NCBI GenBank assembly: GCA_946186125.1
Contig: CAMHLZ010000002.1
Coordinates: 86,930 to 143,643, forward strand
DNA from: an uncultured Lachnospira sp.
GTDB taxonomy: Bacteria; Bacillota; Clostridia; Lachnospirales; Lachnospiraceae
DNA length: 56,714 nucleotides
Direction of reading: 5' to 3'
Positions 54,865 through 56,714 of the stretch are shown one piece after another. A program made the position numbers and the translations under genes. The notes under the pieces were generated by a model. It did not search any database, was not told the DNA's origin, and saw only the letters and a program-made list of their open reading frames with translations. How positions within the stretch are numbered: position 1 is the first letter of the stretch; each line of letters opens with the position of its first letter.

Positions 54865-55592
54865 CTAGTAGAGCGAATAATAAACAGGACTAAGTTCTCC
54901 GGTTATATGTACCCACATATAAATTTTGCTACCAGCCGGTCTGCCGTCATGAATGACTTCCAACGGGGTTTCATCACATTGATTTACATGTGCTTTCAGT
55001 TGGTGTATTTTCATCAAATCATACACCGGTTTTAAAAAGCGCTCTGCCGACCAGACAGTCCAGTTTGATATAGTCTGCTTCGAAAGATTCAGTCCATTCA
55101 TCTTGAAGTCTCTGGAAACACGATCCAGCGGGTTACTGTTTACATACTTCGCATTAATAATCGCTGCTTCCAGAGATGCTGTGGCAATACTGCCACGAAA
55201 CAGAGTGTCAGGATAATCACCACGCAAAAATTCATCCTGATGTGCACCGTCAGTTCCAACATATACTTTATATCTTCTTCACGTTGTCCTTTTTTCTTGT
55301 GTTTACGTGTTTTCTTTACTGTATCATCAATAACATCATCAACCGTTGGCTCAGAAATCTGCTCATCACAGCATGCTTCTGCTTCGTTAAAAAACGACAG
55401 TTGTCCTGCGATTTCAGTCAATGATTCTGTACGTCGCCCATAACGCTACTGATTAGCAAGACGAATCTGTTCCATAAGATTCTCGTAATCATGCTCAAGT
55501 TTATCCAAACGATCCTGTAATTCATAAATAACCGTATTTTTATCTTTATGATTCATTCGATTCAGTTCATCTTCTGCAAATTTCCGACACAT
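54865..55592 (-). pseudogene. IS66 transposase tnpC, degenerate and truncated
   Basis: From ATG 55592 the frame reads DELNRMNHKDKNTVIYELQD and LEHDYENLMEQIRLANQ, then TAG at 55446-55448 where the family has a glutamine-like residue, then RYGRRTESLTEIAGQLSFFN and a lysine-rich segment. A frameshift near 55255-55285 moves to the frame TDGAHQDEFLRGDYPDTLFR, through NPLDRVSRDFKMNGLNLSKQ and HVNQCDETPLEVIHDGRPAG, to YYSLY and stop. The DDE core after that point is missing. Confidence 0.85.
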
Positions 55593-55977
55593 AGAAAACA
55601 CCTACCTTAAGTATTATTAACAGCAACCTATCGGAAATATCACCTAAAATGCTGATTGTAACCCCATTGTAACGGATAACAGCTACCGGATTATCATCAG
55701 ATTCTACTGTTAATGCTGTACAATCAGGTGTTGCTTTTTTAGGTAATTTCATTTCTGCAAAGGTAATATCAGTACCGGGATGTTTCTTTGCAACCATAGG
55801 CTGCATTTGCTCATAGGCTTCTTTACGAAATTTACGAAGTCAGTAATAATAAGCTTTTTCTTTTACACCGTTGTCAGAAAGCCATTGTTTAACAGTAACT
55901 CCTTCCTGCCTTTCCTGACACTGGGTAACAATATTTAACCAGTTCGCACGGCGAACATCGTGAGTGGTTTGATCCAT
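55567..55977 (-). pseudogene. IS66 tnpA with an internal stop
   Basis: From ATG 55977 the frame reads HDVRRANWLNIVTQCQERQE then VKQWLSDNGVKEKAYYY, a TGA at 55840-55842, and on in frame as LRKFRKEAYEQMQPMV to 55567. The family has Trp (TGG) at the TGA position, so this is a point nonsense mutation. The 3' end overlaps the tnpC start. Confidence 0.85.
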
Positions 55978-56081
55978 GTTTTTTCTGCCTCCTCTAAAAA
56001 ACCACTAGTTTTTTCGTGCTTTTTAGAGTATCTCACAAATATCCTAACTATCCTAGTATAGTCGTAGGATTTGACGCTTAC

Positions 56082-56107
56082 ATTATTTCCCGCTCTTCAA
56101 TACTCAC
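56082..56107 (-). pseudogene. 5' end of a gene cut by IS66
   Basis: AAAGGAGG is followed after eight bases by GTG and the codons for MSIEEREI, ending exactly where the IS66 terminal repeat begins. The start signal is too good to be chance. The rest of the gene is not contiguous. Confidence 0.5.
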
Positions 56108-56130
56108 AATGTTCACCTCCTTTTACGCAC

Positions 56131-56156
56131 AAAAAAAGACAAGGTGTATTACCTTG
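56131..56156 (-). terminator. Terminator after the 124-residue protein gene
   Basis: Minus strand CAAGGT, loop AATAC, ACCTTG, then a run of seven T. It begins about ten bases after the stop of the gene at 56166. Confidence 0.8.
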
Positions 56157-56165
56157 CCTTTAAAA

Positions 56166-56540
56166 TTACAATACTTCCATCGTAATAGAATCTCCTGAAT
56201 CAATTGCATAATATAAAAAATCTAAAATAAGAGAAAATACTTCTGATGTTTCTGGATAATTATATTTTTTGTTTTCATAAAGTAAAAGATCATCCTTATA
56301 TTCTTCTAAATCTAATATATGTCTTTCACCAGAATATGCTCCTTCATCTTGATGATAATCCCGTGTAAATCCATGCCATCCCATTCCATTCATATTTGGA
56401 CTATCAAATATATCTTCAAAATAACCATTCCAAATATGAATATTTAAAGTAGGATTTTCTACACTTTCTAATATTATTTCCTCTTCTCCCTCATAGCCTT
56501 CATAATATTCATAATTATTTTTCAACTTTCCAATGTCCAT
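56166..56540 (-). CDS. Small acidic protein, possibly a toxin-immunity protein
   Basis: 124 residues, strongly acidic and rich in Tyr, Glu and Asp, with no membrane segment: KNNYEYYEGYEGEEEIILES, NLNIHIWNGYFEDIFDSP and DYHQDEGAYSGERHILDLEE. AGGAGG is 12 bases upstream. Composition and size resemble immunity proteins of polymorphic toxin systems, but I cannot name a family and no toxin gene is nearby. It stands alone between two insertion-sequence remnants and ends in a clear terminator. Confidence 0.55.
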   Translation of the reverse strand: MDIGKLKNNYEYYEGYEGEEEIILESVENPTLNIHIWNGYFEDIFDSPNMNGMGWHGFTRDYHQDEGAYSGERHILDLEEYKDDLLLYENKKYNYPETSEVFSLILDFLYYAIDSGDSITMEVL

Positions 56541-56630
56541 TATCTAATAATACCTCCTGTTCTTTTGTTGCCGTTCCTCTTTTTCTTGCAGCAATCGCCT
56601 GATTCCAAATATTGGATTGTCAACACTTTT

Positions 56631-56714
56631 TTAGACAACTTTTTTAAGGTTATTTTTCCGATATTGTACTGGTGTTTGATAACCAAGTGAAGAATGTATT
56701 CTGCAATGATTATA
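56631..56714 (-). CDS. C-terminal end of an IS3-family transposase (partial)
   Basis: The 28 codons at the window edge read NHCRIHSSLGYQTPVQYRKN and NLKKVV, stop, which is the standard end of the IS3/IS150-type OrfB transposase (HSxLGYxTPxQY). The catalytic domain is outside the window, so it cannot be said whether the element is complete. The sequence after the stop (TTGACAATCCAAT on the minus strand) is probably the terminal repeat region. Confidence 0.85.
   Translation of the reverse strand, partial: YNHCRIHSSLGYQTPVQYRKNNLKKVV

Larger units (their letters stand above)
54862..56081 (-). mobile_element. Truncated, decayed IS66-family element
   Basis: The upstream end is intact: the terminal sequence GTAAGCGTCAAATCC reads inward from 56081, the typical IS66 end. 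Inside are a tnpA with an internal stop and a tnpC with a nonsense codon, a frameshift and a missing C-terminus. The tnpB gene is absent. The other end of the element near 54862 is not recognisable, so a deletion removed it. It is not mobile on its own. Confidence 0.85.

Noticed and set aside
55840-55842. In-frame TGA in tnpA considered as recoded Trp
   Set aside because: Other IS66 frames have additional nonsense and frameshift lesions, and all normal genes here use TGA as stop.
1-56714. CRISPR arrays, rRNA genes, prophage
   Set aside because: No regularly spaced repeats, rRNA sequence, or phage structural or integrase genes were seen.

Overview
The window reads as chromosome of a low-GC Gram-positive anaerobe, most likely a Lachnospiraceae/Clostridium cluster XIVa-type gut or rumen bacterium. 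The evidence is AT-rich intergenic DNA, strong AGGAGG ribosome binding sites, sporulation-linked proteins (YaaT, a DUF1256 YyaC-type protein), a large Firmicute-type SRP RNA with an Alu domain, and family content typical of that group (DUF5711, DUF5702, DUF6382, hybrid histidine kinases). No tool or database was run; every family name is from recognition of motifs.

Layout. 1-8.6 kb is a minus-strand housekeeping block that runs from an ornithine/lysine/arginine decarboxylase and a guanylate-kinase-like protein, through yaaR-holB-yaaT-trmN6-rsmI (a syntenic version of the Bacillus yaaO-tmk-yaaR-holB-yaaT-rsmI region), to a cyclic-di-GMP phosphodiesterase-type protein cut by the window edge. 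tRNA-Cys lies at 8.53-8.60 kb. 8.6-11.6 kb carries CvpA, DUF5711 and a LysM protein with an apparently inactive MPN-like domain. 11.8-20.6 kb is mixed: YyaC-type protein, PTS IIC, Sir2, pgi, a TSCPD protein, murG, HIT, a soluble histidine kinase and a flavodoxin-like/SCP2 protein.

20.6-31 kb is a Tad/Flp type IVb pilus locus on the minus strand: cpaE/tadZ, cpaF/tadA, tadB, tadC, flp, a DUF5702 pseudopilin-like protein, two TadE-like pseudopilins, a prepilin peptidase, an FHA protein and a rhomboid. 31.1-35.3 kb holds a DUF2508 protein, a MacB-like ABC transporter and a HAD phosphatase. SRP RNA is at 35.29-35.55 kb, followed by two tandem large secreted M60-like (gluzincin) proteins with carbohydrate-binding modules (35.9-41.5 kb).

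41.6-47.5 kb is a decaying export/regulation island: a lipoprotein, a LytTR regulator, an FtsX permease with an in-frame stop, an ABC ATPase with a frameshift, an ABC exporter with an internal deletion, and a scrap of a third M60-like gene at its far edge. 47.5-54.7 kb is an intact two-component operon: a double-receiver response regulator, two membrane hybrid kinases and two small membrane proteins. One kinase has a DegV lipid-binding domain inserted between its receiver and its HPt domain, which I consider the most novel feature here. 54.7-56.7 kb is a scar region with a truncated IS66 element, a gene apparently split by it, a small acidic protein of immunity-protein character and the end of an IS3-family transposase.
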